Assembly (NCBI RefSeq): GCF_002207865.1
Contig: NZ_BDQM01000008.1
Span: 1-64,000, forward strand
Length of the DNA: 64,000 nt
Source: Colwellia marinimaniae
Lineage (GTDB): Bacteria > Pseudomonadota > Gammaproteobacteria > Enterobacterales > Alteromonadaceae
Direction: 5' to 3'
Both the position numbers and the translations under genes were made by a program. Below the pieces are notes generated by a model that was given only the letters and a program-made list of their open reading frames with translations, was not told the DNA's origin and searched no databases. Of this stretch, positions 26,113-35,087 are shown piece by piece (the stretch's first letter is position 1; each line of letters begins with the position of its first letter).

Positions 26113-27525
26113 ATGACCACCGAAAATAATTTATTAAAAAACGATATCGAAGAATATCTGCGTGTACACGAAAATAAAGATTTAATGCGTTTTATCACTT
26201 GTGGTAGCGTCGATGATGGTAAATCAACGCTGATTGGCCGTTTGTTATACGACAGTAAAATGATTTTTGAAGATCAGATGGCTGCGATTGAAAAAGATTC
26301 AAAAAAATATAATACCACCGACAATGCTTTTGATCTGGCCTTATTGGTCGATGGTCTGCAATCAGAGCGTGAGCAAGGCATCACCATTGATGTTGCTTAC
26401 CGTTATTTTGCTACAGAAAAACGTAAATTTATTATTGCCGATACTCCAGGCCATGAGCAATACACACGTAACATGGCTACGGGTGCATCAACATGTGATT
26501 TAGCTATTATCTTGATTGATGCACGTCATGGCGTGCAAGTACAAACACGTAGACACTCTTATATTTGCTCTTTATTGGGTATTAAGCATGTCATTGTTGC
26601 GGTGAATAAAATGGATGCGGTTGATTATGATCAAGCGGTTTACCAAAAGATTAAAGCCGACTACCGTGAGTTCGCCAAACAGTTGAAGATTGCTGATATA
26701 CGTTTTGTGCCAATTTCGGCATTGAAAGGTGATAACGTGGTTAACGAGAGCGAACATATGCCTTGGTATCCGGGCTCACCCTTGATGCGTTTATTAGATA
26801 CTGTGCAAATTAACAATGATACCAATGAAGAGTTCCGTTTTCCTGTGCAGTCTGTTAATCGTCCTAACCTTGATTTTAGAGGCTTTGTTGGCACTATCGC
26901 TTCGGGTGAGATTCGTGTTGGTGATACCATTGAATCACTACCTTCTGGAAAACAGAGTAAAATTAAAGAGATTGTGACTTTTGACGGTAATCTCGATTTT
27001 GCTTTTGAGGGTATGGCCATTACGTTAACACTCGAAGATGAAATTGATATCAGCCGTGGTGATATGATTGTTCGTCCCCATGAAAAACCACAATCAAGTA
27101 AAAGTTTCTGCGCTGATGTGGTTTGGATGGATGAAGATGCCTTGCATGTTGATCGCGAATACCTCATTAAAATGGGTACTAACGTTACCATCGGCTCAGT
27201 TGTTGCTATCAATCATAAAATTGATGTCAATACCATGGGAAAAACTGAAACTACGCAATTAGCGCTAAATGAAATTGGTAGCTGTAATTTTGAAGTAGTA
27301 AAAGAAGTCCATTTTGATGCTTACAGTGAGAACCGTGCAACAGGGGCCTTTATTATTATTGACCGTTTGAGCAATGCAACGGTTGGTGCGGGTATGATCA
27401 GTGGTTCGAACGCAGTTGTTAAAAAAGTACAAGAGCATGCTTACAGTCCATTTGAAGTGGAATTTAATGCCTTAGTACGTAAACATTACCCGCAATGGGG
27501 CACAAAAAACATCCTCAAAGGATAA
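26113..27525 (+). CDS. cysN: Sulfate adenylyltransferase subunit 1 (GTPase)
   Basis: A 470-residue EF-Tu-like GTPase from ATG 26113 ('aaggataatt' upstream); an in-frame ATG at 26050 would add 21 residues with no Shine-Dalgarno. G1 '[19 protein letters not shown]', '[14 protein letters not shown]' (switch I), '[17 protein letters not shown]' (G3) and 'NKMD' (G4) are all present, followed by two beta-barrel domains. It couples GTP hydrolysis to APS formation by CysD. There is no fused APS-kinase domain, in line with a separate cysC. It lies 104 bp after cysD and is followed by a strong hairpin. Confidence 0.97.
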   Translation: MTTENNLLKNDIEEYLRVHENKDLMRFITCGSVDDGKSTLIGRLLYDSKMIFEDQMAAIEKDSKKYNTTDNAFDLALLVDGLQSEREQGITIDVAYRYFATEKRKFIIADTPGHEQYTRNMATGASTCDLAIILIDARHGVQVQTRRHSYICSLLGIKHVIVAVNKMDAVDYDQAVYQKIKADYREFAKQLKIADIRFVPISALKGDNVVNESEHMPWYPGSPLMRLLDTVQINNDTNEEFRFPVQSVNRPNLDFRGFVGTIASGEIRVGDTIESLPSGKQSKIKEIVTFDGNLDFAFEGMAITLTLEDEIDISRGDMIVRPHEKPQSSKSFCADVVWMDEDALHVDREYLIKMGTNVTIGSVVAINHKIDVNTMGKTETTQLALNEIGSCNFEVVKEVHFDAYSENRATGAFIIIDRLSNATVGAGMISGSNAVVKKVQEHAYSPFEVEFNALVRKHYPQWGTKNILKG

Positions 27526-27541
27526 AGCTTGATGGAATGAT

Positions 27542-27576
27542 GGCTGGAAGCAAGCATGCTTCTAGCCCTTTTTCTT
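27542..27576 (+). terminator. Rho-independent terminator-like hairpin after cysN
   Basis: GGCTGGAAGC (27542-27551), a 6-nt loop and GCTTCTAGCC (27558-27567), with one G-U pair, then 'ctttttctttat'. It lies between cysN and the SLC13 gene and would reduce read-through into the permease and cysC. Confidence 0.8.
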
Positions 27577-27598
27577 TATAGCTTTGTAGCTAATTTCT

Positions 27599-29326
27599 AT
27601 GTCTATTCAATCTTATTTTGTGCTTGGGGTTTTCCTTTCTACTATTGTCGGTTTAATTAAATACCAACAGCGGCCTAGCTTAGTGTTTGGTATTACCTTA
27701 TTAGTATTATTTGCTACGCAGATGGTATCGACTGAGCAAGTTATTAAAAGCATATCAAACCAAGGTTTGTTAACCTTGATTTTGTTAATGTTATGCTCTA
27801 TTGCCTTGGAAAAAACACGCCTTTTACGACTCGTTGCCGTAATGGTTATTAAACCTAGCTATAAGGCAACCTGGCTGCGTTTATTTAGTTTTACTGTATT
27901 GTCTTCGGCGTTATTAAATAATACTGCCGTTGTTTCAACCATGTTGGCGCCCATTCGTAATAACCCACACCATCCAGCGAGTAAGTTATTAATTCCACTC
28001 TCTTATGCTGCTATTTTAGGCGGTACTTTAACGTTAGTTGGCACCTCAACTAACCTGATTATAAATAGCTTAGTGTTAGATGCTGGTCTCCCTTCACTTG
28101 GTTTTTTTGATTTTACCTTGGTTGGTCTTTGTTTAGTGCTTGTTTGTGGCATCACCTTATATTTATTTAGTCCTCTATTGCCCGATAAACAAATTAAAAA
28201 AGTTACCAAGGAATCTTATTTTATTGAAGCTAAAATCAGTTCCGCATCGAACTTAGTTGGCAAGACAGTAGAACAAAATGGCTTACGTCACCTGCAATCG
28301 CTGTTTTTGGTAGAGATCATGCGTGGCGATTGTTTGTTGAGTGCTATTGCACCTACTGAAATATTGCAAGCGCATGATAAACTAATATTCAGTGGTGATA
28401 TTTCAAAAGTAAGTCAACTATATCTATTTGATGGTTTGTCGATTTTTGCGGAAAAAAATGGCCTTTCTGTTAATAATTTATGTGAAGTAGTTGTACGACC
28501 AGAAAGTATTTTGACCGGAAAAACATTAAAATCAGTTGGCTTTCGTTCTCTGTTTGATGCTGCTGTTGTGGCGATTAAGCGTGATGGTGAAAAGGTGTCG
28601 GGTAAAATTGGTCAATTAAAAATAAAACCGGGTGATTTTTTAGTGTTGGCTGTGGGCGAAGATTTTAAATCTCGTCGTAATATTCGTAAAAATTTCATTT
28701 TACTTTCTGATATTGAATTAGATTCACGTTTGTCCGGTAAAAAAGAGTGGTTAGCGGTTGTTGGCTTTCTTACGGCAATTGTTTTATCCGCCATTGGTAT
28801 TATTTCTTTGTTTAAAGCCGTTTTGTTATTACTTGGTGTTCTTTTATTGACGGGTTGTTTTAGTACCAATGAATTATTGCGTCGTTTCCCAATAGAGTTA
28901 TGGGTTATTATCTCCTCCGCTATTGTGCTCTCTTATGCGTTGCAAAATACGGGAGTGATTGATGCGTTTAATCTGTTAATAAGCGAGCATCGTGATGCTT
29001 TCAGTCCACTTGTTGCATTAATCGCTATCTATGTAACTACCTGGCTACTGACCGAGTTAGTAACCAATAATGCGGCCGCTGCTTTGGTTTTTCCCATCGC
29101 TTATGGATTAGCAACTAGCATTGATGCCAATCCAACCGCATTTATAATGGCAGTGGCTTTTGGTGCAAGTGCGAGTTTTATTAGCCCTTACGGCTACCAA
29201 ACCAATTTAATGGTTTTTACTGCCGGTCAATATAAGTTGAATGATTTTATTAAAGTGGGTGTTCCTGTAAGTATCGCTTATAGCATCACCGCAGTGACCA
29301 TGATTGTGGTTGTTTTTGGACTATAA
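27599..29326 (+). CDS. SLC13/DASS-family permease with two TrkA-C domains (probable sulfate transporter)
   Basis: A 575-residue inner-membrane protein. Hydrophobic segments fill residues about 1-195 and 375-575. The central cytoplasmic part (about 205-360) holds two TrkA-C-like domains ('[20 protein letters not shown]' and '[20 protein letters not shown]'). The SLC13 signatures are '[15 protein letters not shown]', '[20 protein letters not shown]' and, in the second half, '[20 protein letters not shown]' plus '[13 protein letters not shown]'. This layout is typical of bacterial permeases found beside cysD/cysN that probably import sulfate. The context, between cysN and cysC, strongly supports sulfate as substrate. 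Confidence 0.88.
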   Translation: MSIQSYFVLGVFLSTIVGLIKYQQRPSLVFGITLLVLFATQMVSTEQVIKSISNQGLLTLILLMLCSIALEKTRLLRLVAVMVIKPSYKATWLRLFSFTVLSSALLNNTAVVSTMLAPIRNNPHHPASKLLIPLSYAAILGGTLTLVGTSTNLIINSLVLDAGLPSLGFFDFTLVGLCLVLVCGITLYLFSPLLPDKQIKKVTKESYFIEAKISSASNLVGKTVEQNGLRHLQSLFLVEIMRGDCLLSAIAPTEILQAHDKLIFSGDISKVSQLYLFDGLSIFAEKNGLSVNNLCEVVVRPESILTGKTLKSVGFRSLFDAAVVAIKRDGEKVSGKIGQLKIKPGDFLVLAVGEDFKSRRNIRKNFILLSDIELDSRLSGKKEWLAVVGFLTAIVLSAIGIISLFKAVLLLLGVLLLTGCFSTNELLRRFPIELWVIISSAIVLSYALQNTGVIDAFNLLISEHRDAFSPLVALIAIYVTTWLLTELVTNNAAAALVFPIAYGLATSIDANPTAFIMAVAFGASASFISPYGYQTNLMVFTAGQYKLNDFIKVGVPVSIAYSITAVTMIVVVFGL

Positions 29327-29400
29327 ACGAAAGTTTATTAGTAGTAAGTTATCAGCCAACCGCCAACTTACTAAGCACTAGTCATGTTAACGGAGTTTTT

Positions 29401-30048
29401 ATGAATAACCCTTATGTGGAAAAAGAAGTAGATGGTGACAAGTCATCTGATGTTGTTTGGCATCAAGCGAGTGTTTCGCATGGTGATCATGTAAAACTAA
29501 ATGGCCATAAAGCGGCAGTGCTTTGGTTTACTGGTTTAAGTGGTTCGGGCAAATCAACGGTAGCCAATGCAGTTGATCTTATGTTGCACCAGCGTCAAGC
29601 TAAAACCTATGTGTTAGATGGTGACAATGTACGTCATGGTTTAAACGGTGATTTAGGTTTTTCAGATATTGATAGAGTTGAAAATATTCGCCGTATTGGT
29701 GAAGTAGCTAAACTGTTTGTTGATGCTGGATTATTAGTTTCAAGCGCATTTATTTCCCCTTTTATTGCCGACCGTAATATGGTGCGCGAACAACTTGCAG
29801 CCGGGCAATTTATTGAAGTGTTTATCGATACACCTATTGAGATTTGTGAATCACGCGATCCTAAAGGTTTATACAAGAAAGCCCGTGCTGGCGAAATTAA
29901 AAACTTTACCGGTATTGACTCAGTTTACCAGTTACCGGTAAAACCAGAAGTTCACATTAAAACAGCGGGTAAATCGATTGAAGCGTGTGCTCAACAAGTT
30001 GTTAACTATTTACAAGAGCAAGGATACCTACTGCCTTGCTCAGGGTAG
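29401..30048 (+). CDS. cysC: Adenylylsulfate kinase (APS kinase)
   Basis: A 215-residue P-loop kinase converting APS + ATP to PAPS + ADP. The N-terminal '[20 protein letters not shown]' is typical of CysC. Walker A '[17 protein letters not shown]' is near residues 47-63. '[20 protein letters not shown]' (substrate-binding), '[15 protein letters not shown]' (active-site serine) and '[20 protein letters not shown]' (lid) follow. All core residues look intact. The product PAPS is the donor for the sulfotransferases at 9254 and 20052. 'cggagttttt' gives the Shine-Dalgarno before the ATG. Confidence 0.97.
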   Translation: MNNPYVEKEVDGDKSSDVVWHQASVSHGDHVKLNGHKAAVLWFTGLSGSGKSTVANAVDLMLHQRQAKTYVLDGDNVRHGLNGDLGFSDIDRVENIRRIGEVAKLFVDAGLLVSSAFISPFIADRNMVREQLAAGQFIEVFIDTPIEICESRDPKGLYKKARAGEIKNFTGIDSVYQLPVKPEVHIKTAGKSIEACAQQVVNYLQEQGYLLPCSG

Positions 30049-30130
30049 TATTTTAATGTTGCTGCTCATTTTTTGGTAGTTACTTGCGCTTAACTTATCA
30101 GACCCCCTCTCACTCGTTGTATGGATTATT

Positions 30131-31090
30131 ATGATTTACGATATTTTTAACGGTGATGCTGATGGCATCATCGCATTATTACAGTTACGGTTCGAAACCC
30201 CTTTAGATAGCCAATTGATTACGGGGGTTAAGCGTAATATTAAGCTGGTAAAAAATGTAAAGGTGAATAAAGGCGATAGCCTTACTATTTTAGATATTTC
30301 AATGGAGAAAAATAGTGAGGAGGTGAATCAGGCGTTACAGGCAGGTGCTAAAGTCTTTTATGCTGATCATCATCGAACAGGTGATATTCCTGAGCATAAA
30401 AACTTTGCTGCACACATAGATTTAGATGCAAACACTTGTACGAGTTTAATTATTGATAAATTGTTAGCCGGTAAATATCACGCCTGGGCTATTACTGCTG
30501 CCTATGGGGATAATTTGATTGCTAAAGCCGATGAACTTGCTAAGCAAGCGGGTTACTCTTTAACGCAAGCTGAGCAACTAAAAGAGCTTGGGGTGTTAAT
30601 TAATTATAATGGTTATGGCGCGAGTGTTGCTGATTTACATTTCCATCCTGCTGAGTTATTTAAAATATTATTAGCATATCGCTCACCATTTGATGTTATT
30701 TCAGATCAGCACTCTGCTTTTTATAAGTTACGAAAAGTGTACCAACAGGATATGGATAATGCCTTGTCGATCTCGGCAAATCATCAAAGTGAGTTCCTAT
30801 CGGTATATGAGTTACCTGATGAAGCATGGTCACGACGTATCAGTGGTGTTTATGGCAACTTATTAGCCAATAAAACACCAAACTCTTCACATGTGGTTTT
30901 GACTAAAAACAAAGAGGGCAGCTACCTTGTTTCATTGCGAGCGCCACTAAATAATAAGCAGGGGGCTGGAGATCTTTGTAGTAAATTTAACACCGGTGGC
31001 GGCAGAGCTGCCGCTGCGGGAATTAATGTCCTCGCTCATGCTTCATTAAAGGAATTTATTGAACTTGTTGACTGTTATTACCGTCGTTAA
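30131..31090 (+). CDS. DHH-family phosphoesterase (candidate PAP phosphatase / nanoRNase)
   Basis: A 319-residue protein. Residues 7-12, 'NGDADG', correspond to the first metal-binding motif of DHH phosphoesterases; 'LTILDISM' gives the next aspartate near residue 54; 'FYADHHRTG' near residue 80 is the DHH motif; and 'GGGRAAAAG' near residue 295 is the DHHA1 glycine-rich signature. DHH-DHHA1 proteins of the NrnA type hydrolyse short oligonucleotides and 3'-phosphoadenosine-5'-phosphate. The gene follows cysC by 82 bp in a sulfation locus that lacks a visible cysQ, so removal of the PAP released by sulfotransferases is an attractive inference. Other substrates cannot be excluded. 'DISM' replaces the more usual motif II spacing. 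Confidence 0.75.
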   Translation: MIYDIFNGDADGIIALLQLRFETPLDSQLITGVKRNIKLVKNVKVNKGDSLTILDISMEKNSEEVNQALQAGAKVFYADHHRTGDIPEHKNFAAHIDLDANTCTSLIIDKLLAGKYHAWAITAAYGDNLIAKADELAKQAGYSLTQAEQLKELGVLINYNGYGASVADLHFHPAELFKILLAYRSPFDVISDQHSAFYKLRKVYQQDMDNALSISANHQSEFLSVYELPDEAWSRRISGVYGNLLANKTPNSSHVVLTKNKEGSYLVSLRAPLNNKQGAGDLCSKFNTGGGRAAAAGINVLAHASLKEFIELVDCYYRR

Positions 31091-31161
31091 TTTATAGAAA
31101 CCTGCTATTTAATTGTTATCGACTCAGTAAAGTATGTATTCGAGGCTTTAACAGATAATGG

Positions 31162-31186
31162 ATTCCGGCCAATACACCGCCGGAAT
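31162..31186. repeat. Hairpin repeat, 'ATTCCGGC' variant
   Basis: ATTCCGGC (31162-31169), a 9-nt loop and GCCGGAAT (31179-31186), framed by 'atgg' and 'gacg'. Compared with 16824-16848 the stem differs at two base pairs, both changes compensated on the opposite arm. Confidence 0.75.
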
Positions 31187-31232
31187 GACGAAATATCTCC
31201 TAGTAAAGTACATTTTTATTGGTTCATGTACT

Positions 31233-31361
31233 GTGATCATGGTTAGTCATGAAATTAAAGAGATTGAAGAGTTTTGTGATAGTGCCATTGTTTTACCTGA
31301 CGGTAAGTTAACTTTTTATGCTGACCTCCAAGAAGCGATAGAAATTTATAAAGCACTATAG
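31233..31361 (+). pseudogene. 3'-tail copy of kpsT
   Basis: 129 bp aligned without gaps to 24542-24670, the end of kpsT, with about eight mismatches, five of them in the last four codons. It encodes 'VIMVSHEIKEIEEFCDSAIV' onward to the stop. The Walker motifs are absent, so it cannot function. It sits 75 bp upstream of the WcaJ-type gene. Confidence 0.92.
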
Positions 31362-31436
31362 TTTGTACTCCTGTACTATGGCTTCATGGCATGTGATGGT
31401 CCAAATAACTTGAATATAAATACTTATAAGTAGTTA

Positions 31437-32834
31437 ATGATGATTGAAAATGAAGGGATCTTACGTACTAACCAAGCTTTAATATCTATTTTACATAGAA
31501 TATTAGATATTGTGGTTATTATTGGTAGTTTATTTATAGTTAATACGTTTCATACTCAGCCATGGAATATAAACCATACTGTGGCCGCCATATTTGTAGC
31601 CTTCTTGTTTCACTTTTTGAGTGAGTTAGGCAGTCTTTATATATCATGGCGTGGTTTATCGCTATTTAAAGAAATTAAAACAACCACTGTTTATTGGTGC
31701 ATCTCGGCTAGTATTTGTTCTCTTGCGCTAAGCTATGCTCCACAAGAAGTGTTGCTCGATAGGCTAATGATAAAATGGTTTGCCATCGGACTTTTATCTT
31801 TAATAAGTTATCGAGTTTGTTTACGATTTATTCTTTCTTTTGTACGTAGAAAAGGCTTCAACACGCGTTCTTTCATTATTGCTGGTGGCGGGGCACTTGG
31901 TCGGAAATTGGTCAATAAAATAGCAGACAATCAATCTTTAGGTCTCATATTTAATGGTTACTATGATGACTATAAAGTAGGCCAAGATTTTGAAAATATA
32001 GAGTGTAAAGGTGATTTAGAGAAACTTGTAGTTGCCTGTAAAAAAGGTAACATAGATCGCGTTTATATTACGCTGCCAATGCGCGCAGAAGAGCGAATAA
32101 AGTGGCTTATGACTGAACTTGCTGATAGCACTACTTCTGTGTATATAGTACCGGATATATTTATGTTTGAGCTCTTGCATGCAAGGAGCGATGTTATTGC
32201 TGGTATTCCAACCATTAGTATTTACGACTCACCGCTTGACGGTAGCAATGCGATAGTTAAGCGCATTGAAGACCTAGTCTTATCAGCTCTTATTTTATTG
32301 TTAATTTCTCCCATTATTTTAGCAATGAGTATTGCTATTAAAATAACTTCTCGAGGTCCTATTTTATTTAAGCAAACCCGTTACGGAATTGATGGTAAAG
32401 CTATTGAAGTATGGAAATTTCGTTCTATGACGGTAATGGAAAATGCTGATAAAGTTACTCAGGCCAAAAAGAATGACGTTCGTTTAACGCCAATCGGAGG
32501 TTTTATTCGTTCATCATCATTAGATGAGTTACCGCAGTTTTTTAATGTATTACAAGGTCGAATGTCTATCGTTGGGCCTCGCCCTCATGCCGTTGTTCAT
32601 AATGAAGAATATAGGACGATTATCAACGGTTATATGTTACGACATAAAGTTAAGCCTGGAATTACTGGCTGGGCGCAAGTTAATGGCTTGCGCGGTGAGA
32701 CAGATACTCTAGAAAAAATGGAAAAGCGTATAGAATATGATCTTGATTATATCCGGAACTGGTCGCTTGGTTTTGATCTTAAAATAGTTATTTCGACAGT
32801 ATTTAAAAGCTTTACCGATAAGAATGCTTATTAG
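31437..32834 (+). CDS. Undecaprenyl-phosphate sugar phosphotransferase (WcaJ-type)
   Basis: A 465-residue inner-membrane protein. The N-terminal half has about four hydrophobic segments (residues about 15-130) followed by a CoA-binding-like Rossmann segment ('SFIIAGGGALGRKLVNKIAD'). A fifth hydrophobic segment (about 280-305) precedes the catalytic bacterial sugar-transferase domain: 'SRGPILFKQTRYGIDGKAIE', 'VWKFRSMTV', 'SSLDELPQFFNVLQGRMSIV' and 'GPRPHAV'. This is the polyisoprenyl-phosphate hexose-1-phosphate transferase family that starts repeat-unit assembly on undecaprenyl phosphate, commonly with glucose-1-P. It would prime synthesis of the locus glycan. The transferred sugar is inferred from family precedent only. 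Confidence 0.93.
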   Translation: MMIENEGILRTNQALISILHRILDIVVIIGSLFIVNTFHTQPWNINHTVAAIFVAFLFHFLSELGSLYISWRGLSLFKEIKTTTVYWCISASICSLALSYAPQEVLLDRLMIKWFAIGLLSLISYRVCLRFILSFVRRKGFNTRSFIIAGGGALGRKLVNKIADNQSLGLIFNGYYDDYKVGQDFENIECKGDLEKLVVACKKGNIDRVYITLPMRAEERIKWLMTELADSTTSVYIVPDIFMFELLHARSDVIAGIPTISIYDSPLDGSNAIVKRIEDLVLSALILLLISPIILAMSIAIKITSRGPILFKQTRYGIDGKAIEVWKFRSMTVMENADKVTQAKKNDVRLTPIGGFIRSSSLDELPQFFNVLQGRMSIVGPRPHAVVHNEEYRTIINGYMLRHKVKPGITGWAQVNGLRGETDTLEKMEKRIEYDLDYIRNWSLGFDLKIVISTVFKSFTDKNAY

Positions 32835-32951
32835 CTAACAAGTTGCTATATATGCTGTTGTTGTAACAACCTTCAGTGCCCTAGTCTTCTAAGCCATAGC
32901 CGAACAACCAGAACGATAATATTGTCGCTCTGGTGTGTTGGAAAGTATCAA
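32835..32951. other. Convergent intergenic gap
   Basis: 117 bp between the WcaJ-type gene (+) and the YjbH-like gene (-), with the two 3' ends facing each other. A 'ccagaacgataatattgtcg' stretch is present. No clear bidirectional terminator is visible. Confidence 0.4.
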
Positions 32952-35015
32952 CTATTTGATTAGAGCAAAGGCCTGCTTTAGGCGACTGGCATTGTTATAA
33001 AGGTATGTTTTGCCTAAACGGTCGTAGTTGTAGTAAAAGTTGTTAAGGTTATAGAATATTCGTGCAGAGTCACCAGTTCCTGGTGTTAAGTCATTGAGGT
33101 TTTTACCATTTAAGCCTACTAGGGTGTTAATAGTATAGTTCCATTTTGGCGTGCCTCTTACTTGAATGTATTTATTGCTATGGTCTTTGCGTGGTGTCAG
33201 TGGGATTGAAAAACCGAGGCCAACAAATTGATTCGCTTCTTGATTGTCAATTTTGGTGTTTTTATAGTTAAGGTTAATTGTTACATCACCAAACATTCGT
33301 TCTAGCTTGAAAGAGAATCCTTTATCTTGCTGCCAGTATTGACCAATCTGTATTTCAGCTGAAGCATCAAGTTCCGTAGAGTAATAACGGTACATTGCAA
33401 GCATCACTTCTCTTTCAGCCGCTTCTCTTGGTGGCCAACAGGCCAAAAATAAGATGTTACATCCTTGATATGGCTTTATTTCGGCAATTTCCTGATTTTC
33501 ATATTTGGCCGTTAGTAAATTAACTCTATGCCCGCCATCGCCACTTTGCCAGCGGATTTCATTGGCCAAAAAATTATAGCTGTAACGATACCTTCCCGCA
33601 AAAGTCATGTTCTTAATGTTAAAAGGCAGGGAAAAAGTTTGATGTAAACTATAGTCTTTTATGCCAGTTTTTTGCTTCCAATCATCGAAGTAGCGGCCGT
33701 CTTTAAAGTCTTCAGTTTCTGCCAATTGTGTCATGTGAGTAGCAGATAATACACCACCTGGCCATAATGGCAGTTCAAGATGACTGACTAAGGCAAGCGA
33801 AGCATCATACATGCCATATTCAGTGCCAACGGCAGAAACTATCGACGGTGAAAAAGTAAAGCGCGGTTTTAACCAGGAACTATTGGCATTGTTATTATCG
33901 GCTAATCGCACTTCTTGCTGCGAAGAAAAAGTGTCAGTTGAAATTTCAATCTTCAATGGTTGTTGGTCATTTAAGAACGCACGGTAATCGGCTAACGAAC
34001 CAGTGACTACCAGAATCGGCACTTCGCGTTCTTTAAGCACCAACTTAAAATTAGTGTATTCTTTGTTGAGGCCTGTACTGATCAATCCCAGTGCTACGCC
34101 TAACCCGTCGAGTTGATTACGGTTATAGATATGATTTTCTAACTCGATATACGCGGTAGAATGGCCGCTTCTACCAACTTTTATTGACTCGAAACCCTCT
34201 TTAACCAGTCTGTTTTTAACTTTTTCTAGGGTGCCGGTGCTATCTATGTGGCTTTGGCCCCAGTGGTATTGTGAGCTAGTAGATTTTTGTTGTTGTTTGC
34301 TGTATTTAGCTGGCGATTCTAGTGGCATAGTTAGGCCAACACCATAGTAAAACTCATCGCGCAGTTGCTCACTTGAGCTATAGGCCAACACATTGGCTGT
34401 TAATCTTAGGCCATTATTAAACCAGTGTTGTGGCGTTGACAGGTGCAAGCCAAGGTTGGTATCGGCGGCGTCATATTCTAATGATATTTTGGCCCAGTCA
34501 TATGCTTGCCATGCAATGCTGCCAAAGATGCCATTAAGTCGACCTTGGCTAGATTCACTCTGACCTAGGCCTGCTGACAAGCTTATATTTTCATAAAAGC
34601 CTTTTGATGCGACTATATATTTTGCATCGTGTAAGCTGGCGTTAGTGGCTCCGCCAATATCTTGTATGCCTATGGCTAAGCTAAACCACTCCTTTGGGAC
34701 ATAAGGGATGCCAAGCTTAATATTGGCTGAAAGGTCGGATGAACCGTTAAAACTTTCACCATGAGCAGCATTACGGCCTGAAATTTCGACCAAGTCCCAT
34801 AAACCAATGCCGAAATGAAAGTTTGGGGTATTATTATATGCGCCTTCAAATTCAGTTTGATTACTGTATTGAAAATAAAACTCACCACTATTGAACAGTT
34901 CAGCCGTTGGCGTATTGATTAGGCCACTATAGCCCTGAAAAGACGTTGATACTTCTTGATCGGCTGTGGCGATGGCGGGTAGCATGATAAATAAGGCAAG
35001 AAAACTGCGCTTCAT
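32952..35015 (-). CDS. YjbH/WbfB-like outer-membrane polysaccharide protein
   Basis: A 687-residue protein with an N-terminal signal peptide ('MKRSFLALFIMLPAIATADQ', cleavage after about residue 19). The start of the mature region, 'SFQGYSGLINTPTAELFNSG', is the hallmark of the YjbH family, predicted beta-barrel lipoprotein-like or outer-membrane proteins of exopolysaccharide loci (yjbEFGH in E. coli, wbfB in Vibrio). The many aromatic-rich alternating stretches fit outer-membrane beta structure. It probably helps secrete or anchor the polysaccharide. It is transcribed opposite to the biosynthetic genes, in the same direction as the lipoprotein gene upstream, with a terminator-like hairpin between them. 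Confidence 0.85.
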   Translation of the reverse strand: MKRSFLALFIMLPAIATADQEVSTSFQGYSGLINTPTAELFNSGEFYFQYSNQTEFEGAYNNTPNFHFGIGLWDLVEISGRNAAHGESFNGSSDLSANIKLGIPYVPKEWFSLAIGIQDIGGATNASLHDAKYIVASKGFYENISLSAGLGQSESSQGRLNGIFGSIAWQAYDWAKISLEYDAADTNLGLHLSTPQHWFNNGLRLTANVLAYSSSEQLRDEFYYGVGLTMPLESPAKYSKQQQKSTSSQYHWGQSHIDSTGTLEKVKNRLVKEGFESIKVGRSGHSTAYIELENHIYNRNQLDGLGVALGLISTGLNKEYTNFKLVLKEREVPILVVTGSLADYRAFLNDQQPLKIEISTDTFSSQQEVRLADNNNANSSWLKPRFTFSPSIVSAVGTEYGMYDASLALVSHLELPLWPGGVLSATHMTQLAETEDFKDGRYFDDWKQKTGIKDYSLHQTFSLPFNIKNMTFAGRYRYSYNFLANEIRWQSGDGGHRVNLLTAKYENQEIAEIKPYQGCNILFLACWPPREAAEREVMLAMYRYYSTELDASAEIQIGQYWQQDKGFSFKLERMFGDVTINLNYKNTKIDNQEANQFVGLGFSIPLTPRKDHSNKYIQVRGTPKWNYTINTLVGLNGKNLNDLTPGTGDSARIFYNLNNFYYNYDRLGKTYLYNNASRLKQAFALIK

Positions 35016-35044
35016 CTGAGTTGTATCCTGTTAAAAATTGCAAT

Positions 35045-35069
35045 AAAAAACCCGCCATGAGGCGGGTTT
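35045..35069 (-). terminator. Rho-independent terminator between lipoprotein and YjbH-like genes
   Basis: AAACCCGCC (35048-35056), ATGA loop and GGCGGGTTT (35061-35069). Read on the - strand, the stem is followed by a T-run (complement of 35045-35050). It ends the lipoprotein transcript, with partial read-through into the YjbH-like gene possible. Confidence 0.9.
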
Positions 35070-35087
35070 AATCAAGTGGATGACTAA

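Larger units (their letters stand above)
31091..31436. other. Gap with a hairpin repeat and a kpsT tail
   Basis: 346 bp between the DHH gene and the WcaJ-type gene. It holds the hairpin repeat at 31162-31186 and the kpsT 3' copy at 31233-31361. A 67-codon frame runs through both and ends in the kpsT tail, but it starts inside repeat sequence and is not considered a gene. Confidence 0.75.

Noticed and set aside
26661-27212. 183-codon - strand frame opposite cysN
   Set aside because: It is an antisense shadow of a highly conserved GTPase gene, without its own Shine-Dalgarno or recognisable protein features.
31158-31361. 67-codon + strand frame ending in kpsT-like sequence
   Set aside because: Its start lies in a hairpin repeat and it lacks the ATPase motifs; it is annotated as a kpsT 3' fragment instead.
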